Shown here in pieces: positions 8,380-16,977 of a stretch of 64,000 nt of DNA. This DNA comes from Thiodiazotropha sp040507005 (lineage in GTDB: Bacteria > Pseudomonadota > Gammaproteobacteria > Chromatiales > Chromatiaceae). Numbering within the stretch: position 1 is the first letter of the stretch; every line of letters begins with the position of its first letter. Below the pieces are notes generated by a model. The model did not search any database. It was not told the DNA's origin and worked only from the letters and a program-made list of their open reading frames with translations. A program made the translations under genes and the position numbers. Where the stretch lies: positions 3,699 through 67,698 of the forward strand of contig JBEVVS010000001.1 of the NCBI GenBank assembly GCA_040507005.1, written 5' to 3'.

Positions 8380-8985
8380 ATGAGTGCGGGCAGGAGACGG
8401 ACATTCGATAAGTCAGAAGCGTTGGACATGGCGATGCGGGTTTTTTGGGAAAACGGTTATAGCGGCACCTCCATGAGTGACCTGACCGAGGCGCTGGGTA
8501 TCAATAAGCCCAGTCTTTATGCAGCCTTTGGCAATAAGGAGCAACTCTTTGAAACCGCGTTGAATCACTACATGTCCCACTATGGAGCACCTATATTCGA
8601 GCGTCTGAAAGAGCCTGCAGACGCACCACTCTCGGAACGGATCCGTTCCTATATGCTTGGTATCATCGATGTGATCAACAACAGGCAATCACCCAAGGGT
8701 TGCCTGTTCGTGAAAAGCTGCTGTGAAGCGGGCAGTACCGCAATACCCGATGATATCTCACTATCCCTGCAGGCAATGCGACAAGCGAATGAGAGGTTGC
8801 TGACCAAGGTAGTGGAAAGCGAGCAGAAGCGAGGCTGTTTATCTGAAACAGCCAAGCCAAAAGATATTGCCGAGTATCTGCTATCGGTACTCTATGGTCT
8901 CACCGTACAGGTTAAACAGGGCAAATCGCGCAAAGAGTTGGTCAGAATCGTGGATATCGCTATCAATGCCCTGCCAGTGAAGTGA
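8380..8985 (+). CDS. TetR/AcrR family transcriptional regulator
   Basis: About 201 residues from ATG 8380 (MSAGRRRTFDKSEAL), chosen because the family typically starts a few residues before GRRRxFD and because GAGAGAG precedes it; upstream ATGs at 8317 and 8344 fall inside the operator region. The N-terminal helix-turn-helix is clear (GYSGTSMSDLTEALGINKPSLYAAF). The C-terminal ligand domain contains Cys residues (KGCLFVKSCCEAG), which in related NemR/AcuR-like regulators can sense electrophiles. It is divergent from SDR-LigB and probably represses both itself and that pair through the two palindromes just upstream. Confidence 0.88.
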   Translation: MSAGRRRTFDKSEALDMAMRVFWENGYSGTSMSDLTEALGINKPSLYAAFGNKEQLFETALNHYMSHYGAPIFERLKEPADAPLSERIRSYMLGIIDVINNRQSPKGCLFVKSCCEAGSTAIPDDISLSLQAMRQANERLLTKVVESEQKRGCLSETAKPKDIAEYLLSVLYGLTVQVKQGKSRKELVRIVDIAINALPVK

Positions 8986-9004
8986 AGGCATCCGATATCA
9001 GCAT

Positions 9005-10570
9005 TTAAATCTGCCGCACCTTGATATTCAGGGTCTGTATCCGGTAACCGATCTGCCTCGGCGTCATACCCAGCAATCGCGCCGCCTTGGCCTGCACCCA
9101 GCCGGCCTGTTCCAGGGCAGCGATAACCCGTTCACGCTCATCCAGATTTGGATCGTCGATATCCACATTGGCGACACTGCTGAGGGTTGACGGACCGGGT
9201 TGCAGGCTGCCCTCAAGACCGGTGAGATTGATCGCCTTTTTGTCGATCAAGCCCGCCTCGCTCATCACCGCCGCACGCTCCAGACAGTTTTCCAACTCCC
9301 TCACATTGCCGGGCCAGTCGTAACGCATCAACAGACCGATTGCACCATCATCGATATCCAGCTCACGCCCCTGGCTCTTGGCTATCTTGCCTACCAGGAA
9401 ACGCGCCAAGTCGGATATATCCTCTCTTCTGTCACGCAGCGGCGGCATGCTAATGGGCATCACATTCAGGCGATAGTAGAGATCTTCACGGAAATTACCC
9501 TCCTGTACTTCCGACTCCAGGTCCTTGTTGGTTGCCGCCACCACGCGCACATCCACCACCTGGGTCTTGACCCCGCCGACCCGTTCGAACTCGCCCTCCT
9601 GCAGAACCCGCAACAACTTGGCCTGGAAGGCCGGACTGATCTCGCCAATCTCATCCAGAAAGATGGTGCCGCCATGGGCCTGTTCGAAACGTCCCTTGCG
9701 TTGACTCACCGCACCGGTGAATGCGCCCTTCTCATGACCGAACAGCTCCGACTCAAGTAGGGTGTCGGGTAAAGCCGCACAATTGAGCTTGATGAAAGGA
9801 CCGTTTGCCCTGGGTGAGTTGTAGTGGATAGCATTCGCGATCAACTCCTTACCCGTGCCTGATTCACCGCGCACCAGGACTGTGGTGTTCCACTTTGCCA
9901 CCTGACGCACCTGCTCGAAGACCAGGCGCATACTACGCGTATGTCCTACCATATTGGAGAAACCATGCTCGCCGCGCACCTTGCGTCGCAGGGAATCACG
10001 CTCACTCTTCAATGCCAGCTGTTCGTCCTCGACTTTCTTCGCCAGGCGCACACTCTGCCCGACCAGGTTCCCTACCATCTGCAAAAAGCGACTTTGCCGT
10101 TCAAGCAGGTTCAAACTTCCACAAGGCTGTGCTGCCAACACACCTGCTGTTTGATCGCCAATTGGAATTGGTACACCGATAAAAGGAAGATTGGGATCAT
10201 ATACACCCAACCTATCGAGGAAGCGATCCTCATCAGATATACGCTGTACTGCCAAGGGCTCGCCACTCTCCAGAATGGTACCGACAACACCCTCACCCGG
10301 TTTGTAACGAACCGCATTGAAGGGTGCGGGATTTTCATGCAGCGCACTCACCAATAGGTCACCGCTCTGTTTGTCGAACAGGCAAATCATACCGTGGCTC
10401 ATATTGCCACTGTCATTGAGGGTCTTGAGAAGCTCCGTCAAGGTCTCGCGAAAATCGAGGGAGCGGCTTAATACCTGGCTTACCTGATATAGGCTTTCCA
10501 GTTCCGACTCCATAGCAGAATTGGTATGACTTCCTGTCATAGCATCATGTTTAATGTCGGGTGAAACCAT
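9005..10570 (-). CDS. nifA: NifA, sigma-54-dependent activator of nitrogen fixation genes
   Basis: 521 residues with the NifA order: N-terminal GAF domain (about 25-165), AAA+ domain with Walker A GESGTGKE, the sigma-54-contacting GAFTGA loop, Walker B GGTIFLDEIGE and the RLNV region, then a Fis-type helix-turn-helix at the end (AKAARLLGMTPRQIGYRI). The linker before the HTH has no CX4C cysteine motif, so this is the oxygen-insensitive class that is controlled by NifL rather than by its own metal site. It starts four bases after nifL, the classic nifLA operon. It should bind TGT-N10-ACA sites, two of which lie upstream of the divergent rnf operon. The nif structural genes are outside this window. 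Confidence 0.95.
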   Translation of the reverse strand: MVSPDIKHDAMTGSHTNSAMESELESLYQVSQVLSRSLDFRETLTELLKTLNDSGNMSHGMICLFDKQSGDLLVSALHENPAPFNAVRYKPGEGVVGTILESGEPLAVQRISDEDRFLDRLGVYDPNLPFIGVPIPIGDQTAGVLAAQPCGSLNLLERQSRFLQMVGNLVGQSVRLAKKVEDEQLALKSERDSLRRKVRGEHGFSNMVGHTRSMRLVFEQVRQVAKWNTTVLVRGESGTGKELIANAIHYNSPRANGPFIKLNCAALPDTLLESELFGHEKGAFTGAVSQRKGRFEQAHGGTIFLDEIGEISPAFQAKLLRVLQEGEFERVGGVKTQVVDVRVVAATNKDLESEVQEGNFREDLYYRLNVMPISMPPLRDRREDISDLARFLVGKIAKSQGRELDIDDGAIGLLMRYDWPGNVRELENCLERAAVMSEAGLIDKKAINLTGLEGSLQPGPSTLSSVANVDIDDPNLDERERVIAALEQAGWVQAKAARLLGMTPRQIGYRIQTLNIKVRQI

Positions 10571-10574
10571 AACT

Positions 10575-12200
10575 TCACTCGCCTCCGGTACCGTTAAGGG
10601 GCAATCTCACAAATATGCGGCAACCACCCAGAAAATCCGCATCCACCTCAATGCTCCCACCATGACCAATGGCCACCTCCTGTGCCATGGTCAGCCCCAT
10701 CCCGGCATGTTCTTTTGGTTGTGTCCAACCACAAAAAAATGGCTCGAAGACCTTGAGTCGGTGTGCTCTGGGCACACCCGGTCCGTTGTCCATCACTTGG
10801 ATAATCAGTTCCTGCCCATCCACTCGCGTCTCCAGGCGTATCTCCCGATAATCCTGATCCGATTCACTCAGGGCCTGAATGGCATTGTCTATGAGATATT
10901 TGAAAAGACCCCGCAGCGCATTGGCACGGCCTGTGATACCGGGCAATACAGGCGCGGGACGCCAATCGATAATGACACCGCCCGCCAACATCTTTTCAGT
11001 GGTGAGCTTGATCACCTCATGCAACAGTTCATTGATATTCACCACGGTTGCCTGCTCGGAAGTGGGGCTGGGAAGTGCGCCATGCAGACTTTCCATCGCC
11101 TCGTCACCACTCTCGAGTGCCTGCCGCAATACCTTACGCAATCCATGCTGACTCGCTGAAGTATCAGGCATCGAGAGGGCGGCTTTAATTACATTGAGCG
11201 GTGCCTGAAGCTTGTAGATGGAACCGGATATGGCCTCGCGCATAGTCTGCACCATCTGTTGTTCAGCCATGCTTGCACGAATCATATTCAGGCGCGCCTC
11301 GTTGATGCGATTGCGACTGCCGGTGATCTCGTTGGCGATCAGCAACAGACAGCAACGGGCCACATCAGATTGTTTAAAATAGTTTTGTGCAGCCTCATCC
11401 AACTCGGCGACACGCACACCTGAACAGGCAAACCAACGTGGATAACTGCTGCCTGGGGGATCGAGTCGCACCTCGATATTGGTAAAGCCTTTACCGATCT
11501 GACAGACATTGCCCAGATCGAAGCCGATCTGCTGCTCCAATGCATCAAGAAAGAGCGTGACAGGCTCGCTGCCCCTGAAATCGCCGAGGAGTACCTTATA
11601 GGCATGGTTATCCAGCAGAACCTTTCTATCCGCGCCCACCATGGCAACAACCATGGGTGCTGCATCCAAGGCTGCCTCGGTGAGACTCTTCTGGAATTTC
11701 AGCTGCTGTTCAAGTTGGTGCAAGGATGTCACATCACGGTGCATGCCCAGGTAGTAGGCAATCGATCCTTTTGGGTCTAGGACAGGCGAAATGGTCAGCT
11801 CGGCAAGGTACTCCTGCTGGTCTTTTCTGTGGTTGACCAGCTTGCCACGCCAAACTTGGCGCTGCTGAATCGTCTCCCACAGCTCCTGGTAGACCTCGAT
11901 CGGTGTCGAATTACTCGACAGCACCGACTCGTTCTTTCCGATCAGCTCCTCTCGGGGATACCCAGTCAACGACTCAAACGCCTGATTAACATAGAGAATA
12001 CGTGCAGCTGGATCAGTGACTGATATGGCTATAGGTGCCTGCTCCACAGTCTCCAGAAACAGTTTTGGTGGCAGATGCTGTGTTGTTCCAGGGGCACTGA
12101 ATGCCTCGATCACTTCCGCCGGTGTCCCTTCGGGGGGAGACTCCAGAAAATGACTGATCGTGTCCAAGACCTCACTGGATTTGGATTTGCGCTGCATCAT
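10575..12200 (-). CDS. nifL: NifL, PAS-domain anti-activator of NifA
   Basis: 541 residues. PAS 1 (about 48-160, with NQAFESLTGYPREELIG) is the domain that carries FAD in characterised NifL. PAS 2 (about 165-290) follows, then a helical transmitter-like region and a GHKL ATP-binding domain with N-box FKYLIDNAIQAL, DNGPGVP and the lid sequence AGMGLTMAQEV. In the H-box position (SIYKLQAPLNVIKA) there is no histidine, so classical phosphotransfer is not expected, consistent with NifL acting by direct binding to NifA. Redox, fixed nitrogen (through GlnK) and ADP signals are the known inputs in Azotobacter. It is the first gene of nifLA and is divergent from rnf. Confidence 0.92.
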   Translation of the reverse strand: MMQRKSKSSEVLDTISHFLESPPEGTPAEVIEAFSAPGTTQHLPPKLFLETVEQAPIAISVTDPAARILYVNQAFESLTGYPREELIGKNESVLSSNSTPIEVYQELWETIQQRQVWRGKLVNHRKDQQEYLAELTISPVLDPKGSIAYYLGMHRDVTSLHQLEQQLKFQKSLTEAALDAAPMVVAMVGADRKVLLDNHAYKVLLGDFRGSEPVTLFLDALEQQIGFDLGNVCQIGKGFTNIEVRLDPPGSSYPRWFACSGVRVAELDEAAQNYFKQSDVARCCLLLIANEITGSRNRINEARLNMIRASMAEQQMVQTMREAISGSIYKLQAPLNVIKAALSMPDTSASQHGLRKVLRQALESGDEAMESLHGALPSPTSEQATVVNINELLHEVIKLTTEKMLAGGVIIDWRPAPVLPGITGRANALRGLFKYLIDNAIQALSESDQDYREIRLETRVDGQELIIQVMDNGPGVPRAHRLKVFEPFFCGWTQPKEHAGMGLTMAQEVAIGHGGSIEVDADFLGGCRIFVRLPLNGTGGE

Positions 12201-12253
12201 ATCGGCTCACTTCACTTAATCAGACTCAAATTGTGGAAATTATCCTCATAACA

Positions 12254-12269
12254 AGCAAAAGCCATACCA
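12254..12269 (-). promoter_or_regulatory. Candidate sigma-54 promoter for nifLA
   Basis: On the minus strand the sequence TGGTATGGCTTTTGCT has GG and GC at the -24 and -12 positions with correct spacing (consensus TGGCAC-N5-TTGCA). It ends 54 bases before the nifL start. Two of the -24 block bases deviate from consensus. The inference is that nifLA is itself expressed from a sigma-54 promoter, possibly autoactivated or NtrC-driven. Confidence 0.4.
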
Positions 12270-12309
12270 CTCTCTTCTCACAGGATGGATAGGGATCCCT
12301 ATGGCCCTA

Positions 12310-12358
12310 TGTCACACACCTGACAGAGATCGGCTGATGACCTGTCGCAAAGCCTACA
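12310..12358. promoter_or_regulatory. Two NifA upstream activator sequences (TGT-N10-ACA)
   Basis: Exact TGT-N10-ACA motifs occur at 12310-12325 and at 12343-12358. They are 33 bases apart, close to three helical turns, so two NifA dimers would lie on the same DNA face. They are about 155 bases upstream of the -24 element of rnf and about 41 bases upstream of the candidate nifL promoter. This is strong support for NifA activation of rnf and perhaps of nifLA. Confidence 0.7.
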
Positions 12359-12512
12359 TGCAGTCGCTTTACCGCAATCTCGCAGGGCAGCAGAGGAGAA
12401 AATTCGAATAAGAAATTTGGCCTATCAGAGACTTTTTTCATGCTTAATTTCAGGATCATAGGTGAGAAATCAATGCACCTAAACGAACCTGGATGGAAGC
12501 AAAAACAATAAT

Positions 12513-12528
12513 TGGCATATTTTTTGTT
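12513..12528 (+). promoter_or_regulatory. Candidate sigma-54 promoter of the rnf operon
   Basis: TGGCATATTTTTTGTT matches the -24 block (TGGCA) and the TTG of the -12 block with correct spacing; the usual GC at -12 is GT. It ends about 36 bases before the rnfA start, and the paired NifA sites lie upstream at a suitable looping distance. Confidence 0.55.
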
Positions 12529-12564
12529 GGGTGATTCTCATCGAAGCTTAAACCGATGGGATCC

Positions 12565-13140
12565 ATGGAACTCTTTCTAATTATTCTCTCTACAGCGCTG
12601 GTCAATAACGTGGTACTGGTCAAATTTCTCGGCCTCTGCCCGCTGATGGGTGTCTCCAACAAACTCGATTCCGCCCTAGGTATGGGTCTGGCCACTACCT
12701 TCGTGCTTACCCTCGCCGCATTCGCCGGGTGGTTGTTGGAGCACTACGTGCTTACCCCGCTGGATCTCGGCTTCTTGCGCATACTCACCTTTATTCTCGT
12801 GATAGCCGTGGTCGTGCAATTCACCGAAATGCTGGTACGTAAAACCTCGCCAGCCCTGTATCAGGTGCTTGGAATATTCCTGCCTCTCATCACCACCAAC
12901 TGCGCTGTGCTTGGTGTTGCCTTGCTCAACGTACAACAAGAGAACGGTTTTTTTGAAAGTCTGCTCTACGGTTTCGGTTCGGCCCTTGGTTTTACCCTGG
13001 TACTGGTGATGTTCGCCGGTCTACGGGAGCGGCTTGCCCTTGCCAATGTGCCTGCTGCCTTCGATGGCGCACCTATTGCCTATGTGGTGGCCGGTCTCAT
13101 GTCATTGGCCTTTATGGGCTTCGCCGGATTGACCCAATAG
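12565..13140 (+). CDS. rnfA: RnfA/RsxA, membrane subunit of the Rnf complex
   Basis: About 191 residues; the ATG at 12565 gives an N-terminus matching the family (MELFLIILSTALVNNVVLVKF) better than the ATG at 12556. Six transmembrane helices and the conserved LVNN and KFLGLCPLMGVS motifs mark RnfA. With RnfE it forms a paired inverted-topology core holding an intramembrane iron-sulfur centre. Rnf couples electron flow between NADH and ferredoxin to an ion gradient. In diazotrophs the rnf1 copy supplies reduced ferredoxin or flavodoxin to nitrogenase, matching the nifLA neighbours and the NifA sites upstream. It is the first gene of the operon. Confidence 0.94.
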   Translation: MELFLIILSTALVNNVVLVKFLGLCPLMGVSNKLDSALGMGLATTFVLTLAAFAGWLLEHYVLTPLDLGFLRILTFILVIAVVVQFTEMLVRKTSPALYQVLGIFLPLITTNCAVLGVALLNVQQENGFFESLLYGFGSALGFTLVLVMFAGLRERLALANVPAAFDGAPIAYVVAGLMSLAFMGFAGLTQ

Positions 13141-13167
13141 GGCCTGTTAGCATTTAGGGAGGGATTG

Positions 13168-13701
13168 ATGATGGTATCTGCAATCTTCATTGTTACCGGG
13201 CTGGGTCTGATGATGGGGGCGCTGCTGGGTGTGGCGTCAAAATACCTGGCGGTGGAGGGCAATCCCCTGCAGGCTGAAATTGAAGAGCTCCTGCCCGGCT
13301 CACAGTGCGGTCAGTGCGGTTATCCCGGTTGTACACCCGCAGCCGAGGCCGTCGCCAACGGCGAGGCCGCAGTGACCATGTGCCCTCCAGGCGGCAAGGC
13401 CCTGGCTGAAGCACTGGCCGAGAAGCTGGGGGTCAGTATCGATCTCTCTGCAGTGGAAGAGCAGGCGCCCACGGTGGCCTTCATCCATGAAAGCCTCTGT
13501 GTCGGCTGCACAAAATGCTTCAAGCGCTGCCCCACCGATGCCATCCTCGGTGGTCCCAAACAGATCCATGCGGTGTTTGCCGATGCCTGCACCGGTTGTG
13601 AGAAGTGTTATGACGTCTGTCCGACCGAGTGTATTGAGATGCGCGAGGTTAAACCTACCTTGCAAACCTGGTATTGGCCGCAACCGGCCAAGGCGGCCTA
13701 G
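13168..13701 (+). CDS. rnfB: RnfB/RsxB, iron-sulfur subunit of the Rnf complex
   Basis: 177 residues. An N-terminal membrane anchor (VSAIFIVTGLGLMMGALLGVAS) is followed by the four-cysteine Fer4-type motif (SQCGQCGYPGC, then a later CPPGG) and two ferredoxin clusters (CVGCTKCFKRCP and CTGCEKCYDVCP). This is the entry or exit point for ferredoxin electrons. A strong ribosome site (GGGAGGG) precedes tandem ATGs at 13168 and 13171; either may be used. It follows rnfA by 27 bases and precedes rnfC by two. Confidence 0.94.
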   Translation: MMVSAIFIVTGLGLMMGALLGVASKYLAVEGNPLQAEIEELLPGSQCGQCGYPGCTPAAEAVANGEAAVTMCPPGGKALAEALAEKLGVSIDLSAVEEQAPTVAFIHESLCVGCTKCFKRCPTDAILGGPKQIHAVFADACTGCEKCYDVCPTECIEMREVKPTLQTWYWPQPAKAA

Positions 13702-13703
13702 AT

Positions 13704-15239
13704 ATGGGCGCGGAAAACATCATAAAACTGTTTAAGATTCGCGGTGGCGTGCATCCCGATGACCGTAAGCAACTCAGTGCCGAACAGGCGATTGAAGAAC
13801 TACCCATGCCACCGCTGCTGCATATCCCCCTGCAACAGCATATCGGGGCTGCGGCGGAGCCGCTGGTAAGACGTGGCGATATGGTCAAGAAGGGCCAGCG
13901 CCTGGCCCGCAATCAGGGGACAATCTCTGCACCGATACATGCACCCACTTCGGGAAGGATCATGGGCGTGGGAGGGTATCCCGCTCACCACCCTTCCGGG
14001 CTGTCGGTCAGGACGATCACCCTGAAACCGGATGGAGAGGATGAGTGGACAGATCAATTGGACCCGGTCTTCGCCCCATTCAGCCTATCCCCTGAGGAGA
14101 TAGCACAGCGCGTCGCCGATGCCGGCATCGTCGGCATGGGCGGGGCAACCTTTCCATCGGCGGTAAAACTGAATCTGCGTAAACGCTATGCATTGCATAC
14201 CCTGGTCATCAACGGCGCGGAGTGCGAACCCTATCTGACATGCGATGACCGTCTGATGCGTGAAAAATCTGCACAGGTCCTCGATGGTGTGCGCCTGATG
14301 GCCCGCGCCCTGGGAGTCGATCGCATCCTGGTCGCCATCGAAAACAACAAACCACAAGCACAAGCCGCCATGCGGCATGCCGCGCAGGACCATGACCAGG
14401 TCCGGGTTGTCGGTCTGCCGACTCGCTATCCCATGGGATCGGAAAAGCACCTGGTTCAAACCCTGACAGGAAAAGAGACACCTGCACGAGGGCTCACTGC
14501 CGACATGGGGGTGGTGGTCCACAACGTGGCCACCGCGCTGGCGGTACACGATGCCCTCTACCATGGCTGGCCCTTGATCTCCCGTGTCATGACCATTACC
14601 GGTGATGCCATAGGGCAACCGAAAAATCTGCGCGTCCCGTTGGGCACACCCCTAACCCACTTGATCGATTATTGCGGTGGATTTAGGGAACAACCGACGA
14701 AATTGATCAGCGGCGGTCCGATGATGGGGCAACCGCTTCCCAGCACCCGGGTGCCCGTGGTCAAGGGCAGCAATGGTCTGCTGGCACTCACAGCCAAAGA
14801 GAGCGAAAACGGCCACGAGATGCCATGCATCCGCTGCGCCAGTTGTGTCCAAGCCTGTCCCTGCGGTCTGGTACCACTGGAGATGGCGGCTCATATCCGT
14901 GCCGGGGGACTCGACAATTCGGTCAAACTGGGCCTGCTCGATTGTATCGCCTGCGGCTCATGTTCCTATGCCTGCCCGTCCCATATCCCCCTGGTGCAGT
15001 ACTTCAACTATGCCAAAGGCGAACTGGCGGCCCGCCAGCGCGCCCAGCACAAACAGGGTGAAACCAAACGTCTGGCCGAGGCCCGTAGCGAACGCATGGA
15101 GGCGATCAAGAAGGCCAAGCGAGCGGCGATGTTGAAACGCAAGCAAGAGATGGAAGCGAAGAAAAAAGCAGAAGCGGAAGCCAAGGCAGGCGCCGGGTCC
15201 GCCACTGAATCCGATAGTAAAACCGGGGTTGAAGTATGA
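13704..15239 (+). CDS. rnfC: RnfC/RsxC, NADH- and FMN-binding iron-sulfur subunit
   Basis: 511 residues from the ATG at 13704, two bases after rnfB; an upstream start at 13674 would overlap rnfB and adds no conserved sequence. Order: barrel-sandwich domain (GDMVKKGQRLA and SAPIHAPTSGRI), the NuoF-like flavin/NADH domain with GMGGATFPSAVKL and NGAECEPYL, then two 4Fe4S motifs (CIRCASCVQACP and CIACGSCSYACPS). The tail is a charged Ala/Lys/Glu coiled helix of about 80 residues, common in gammaproteobacterial RnfC. It is soluble and docks on RnfB/D. The stop overlaps the rnfD start (ATGA), so translation is coupled. Confidence 0.95.
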   Translation: MGAENIIKLFKIRGGVHPDDRKQLSAEQAIEELPMPPLLHIPLQQHIGAAAEPLVRRGDMVKKGQRLARNQGTISAPIHAPTSGRIMGVGGYPAHHPSGLSVRTITLKPDGEDEWTDQLDPVFAPFSLSPEEIAQRVADAGIVGMGGATFPSAVKLNLRKRYALHTLVINGAECEPYLTCDDRLMREKSAQVLDGVRLMARALGVDRILVAIENNKPQAQAAMRHAAQDHDQVRVVGLPTRYPMGSEKHLVQTLTGKETPARGLTADMGVVVHNVATALAVHDALYHGWPLISRVMTITGDAIGQPKNLRVPLGTPLTHLIDYCGGFREQPTKLISGGPMMGQPLPSTRVPVVKGSNGLLALTAKESENGHEMPCIRCASCVQACPCGLVPLEMAAHIRAGGLDNSVKLGLLDCIACGSCSYACPSHIPLVQYFNYAKGELAARQRAQHKQGETKRLAEARSERMEAIKKAKRAAMLKRKQEMEAKKKAEAEAKAGAGSATESDSKTGVEV

Positions 15240-16321
15240 TTGAAGAACAGCCCGTCGCTGGCCCCTATACCCATGCCCGCACCAGCATCAGCCGCACCAT
15301 GGGGCTGGTCATGCTGGCACTGCTGCCCGCCACCCTGTATAGCCTCTACCTCTTCGGTTGGCCGGCGATCTTTTTGTTTGTGACTACCTTGATCGCCTGT
15401 CTGCTTTTCGAGGCCGGCTCCCTGCGCATTGCCGGCAAGCAGGCACGCCCCTTCCTGCTCGATGGCTCCGCATTGCTCACCGGCTGGCTGCTGGCCATGA
15501 CGCTACCCCCTTGGGCACCTTGGTGGATTGGCGTGGTCGGTGCTTTTCTTGCCATCGTTATTGGCAAGCAGGTGTTTGGTGGTATCGGCCAGAATCTGTT
15601 CAATCCCGCCATGGTGGCGCGAGTGGCGCTGCTGATCTCATTTCCCCTGGAGATGACCCTTTTTAATGCACCGGTGCCGCTTTTCTCAGCCCAGGCACCT
15701 GGATTTCTCGACAGTCTTGCCATCACCTTCGGCAGCTCCGATCAACTGGACGCCATCAGCAGCGCCACCACCCTGGGACACCTGAAGACCGAGCTGGGCC
15801 GCGCGGTACCGCTGGAGACCGCCAGCAGTGGTATTGACTCTGTGTGGCAGCTCATCCTGGGACAGACCAGCGGCAGTCTCGGCGAAACCTCCGCCCTGCT
15901 TCTGCTGCTTGGGGGGCTGTTTTTGATCTATAAGCGCATCATTACCTGGCATATCCCTCTGGCCATGCTGGGCACCCTGACGCTGCTCGCCAGCCTGTTT
16001 CATCTGCTCGACCCGGAGAGTTATGTGGGACCGCTCACCCACCTGCTATCAGGGGCCGCGATCATGGGCGCCTTCTTCATCGCCACCGACCTGGTGACCT
16101 CGCCGGTATCGATCCGTGGCCAACTGCTGTTTGGCGCCGGAGTCGGTCTGTTGGTGTATGCCATACGTACCTGGGCAGGCTACCCGGAAGGGGTCGCGTT
16201 TGCAGTGATGTTGATGAACGCCTGTACTCCATTGATCGACCACTACCTGAAACCACGAATATACGGACGCAATCGCAAGGGCGAACCCCTCAACTATGCG
16301 GATGAGGGAGGCGAGGCCTGA
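15236..16321 (+). CDS. rnfD: RnfD/RsxD, FMN-binding membrane subunit
   Basis: 361 residues, about ten transmembrane helices. The SATT-type motif where FMN is attached covalently to a threonine is visible (DAISSATTLGHL), as are GKQVFGGIGQNLFNPAMVARV and the later AFFIATDLVTSPVS, all hallmarks of the NqrB/RnfD family. It forms the ion-translocating part with RnfG and RnfE. The start overlaps rnfC by four bases and the stop overlaps rnfG by one base, indicating tight coupling. Confidence 0.95.
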   Translation: MIEEQPVAGPYTHARTSISRTMGLVMLALLPATLYSLYLFGWPAIFLFVTTLIACLLFEAGSLRIAGKQARPFLLDGSALLTGWLLAMTLPPWAPWWIGVVGAFLAIVIGKQVFGGIGQNLFNPAMVARVALLISFPLEMTLFNAPVPLFSAQAPGFLDSLAITFGSSDQLDAISSATTLGHLKTELGRAVPLETASSGIDSVWQLILGQTSGSLGETSALLLLLGGLFLIYKRIITWHIPLAMLGTLTLLASLFHLLDPESYVGPLTHLLSGAAIMGAFFIATDLVTSPVSIRGQLLFGAGVGLLVYAIRTWAGYPEGVAFAVMLMNACTPLIDHYLKPRIYGRNRKGEPLNYADEGGEA

Positions 16322-16971
16322 TGGCTACACCACTGGAACCCGAATATCGCAAGCGGGTCGGTTATCAGGCGGTTTTGCTGGGCGGCTTCTCCACCCTTGC
16401 CACTGCATTATTGGTAGCCGGAAATATTGCAACCAAAGATGCTATCCAGGAGCGCCAGAGAGAGGACCTGCTCGACTCTCTGGCCCAGGTGGTGCCCGAC
16501 GCAAGATATGACAACGACCTGTTGGCCCACCCCCTTGAGATCATGGATGAAAAAGGCAAACCGGTGACCATCTATCGCGGCACGGTCGGCGCCCAGGTGA
16601 ATGCCTTGGCCTGGGAGATCAGCGGTCAGGGCTATGCCGGCGAAATGCGGCTGATCCTGGGGCTTGACGCGGAGGGCAAGGTCCTCGGTGTACGGGTGTT
16701 GTCCCACGCGGAAACGCCGGGATTGGGGGACAAAATCGAAGTGGCGAAGGACCCCTGGATTCTCGGCTTCAACGGCCTTTCCCTGGGGAATCCCCCAAAG
16801 GGTGAATGGGCAGTGAAGAAGGACGGTGGGCGCTTTGATCAATTCAGCGGCGCCACCATCACACCCCGTGGCGTCGTGGGTGCGATCAAGGACGGCCTGA
16901 CCTTCTTCAATCAACACCGCACCGAGCTGTTGAATCCACCGGTGATCACCACCGATGTGGTGAAGCGGTAA
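16321..16971 (+). CDS. rnfG: RnfG/RsxG, FMN-binding periplasmic-facing subunit
   Basis: 216 residues: one N-terminal membrane anchor (VGYQAVLLGGFSTLATALLVAG) and an FMN-binding domain with the SGATITPRGVV motif, in which the second threonine takes FMN by a phosphoester bond. Also visible is HAETPGLGDKIE, typical of NqrC/RnfG. It relays electrons from RnfD on the periplasmic side. The gene overlaps rnfD by one base and is followed by a tightly fitted 33-codon ORF before rnfE. Confidence 0.94.
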   Translation: MATPLEPEYRKRVGYQAVLLGGFSTLATALLVAGNIATKDAIQERQREDLLDSLAQVVPDARYDNDLLAHPLEIMDEKGKPVTIYRGTVGAQVNALAWEISGQGYAGEMRLILGLDAEGKVLGVRVLSHAETPGLGDKIEVAKDPWILGFNGLSLGNPPKGEWAVKKDGGRFDQFSGATITPRGVVGAIKDGLTFFNQHRTELLNPPVITTDVVKR

Positions 16972-16977
16972 TTAAGC

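Noticed and set aside
13674..13703. Upstream start for rnfC overlapping rnfB
   Set aside because: RnfC homologues begin near MGAENIIKLFKIRGG; the extra residues are rnfB out of frame.
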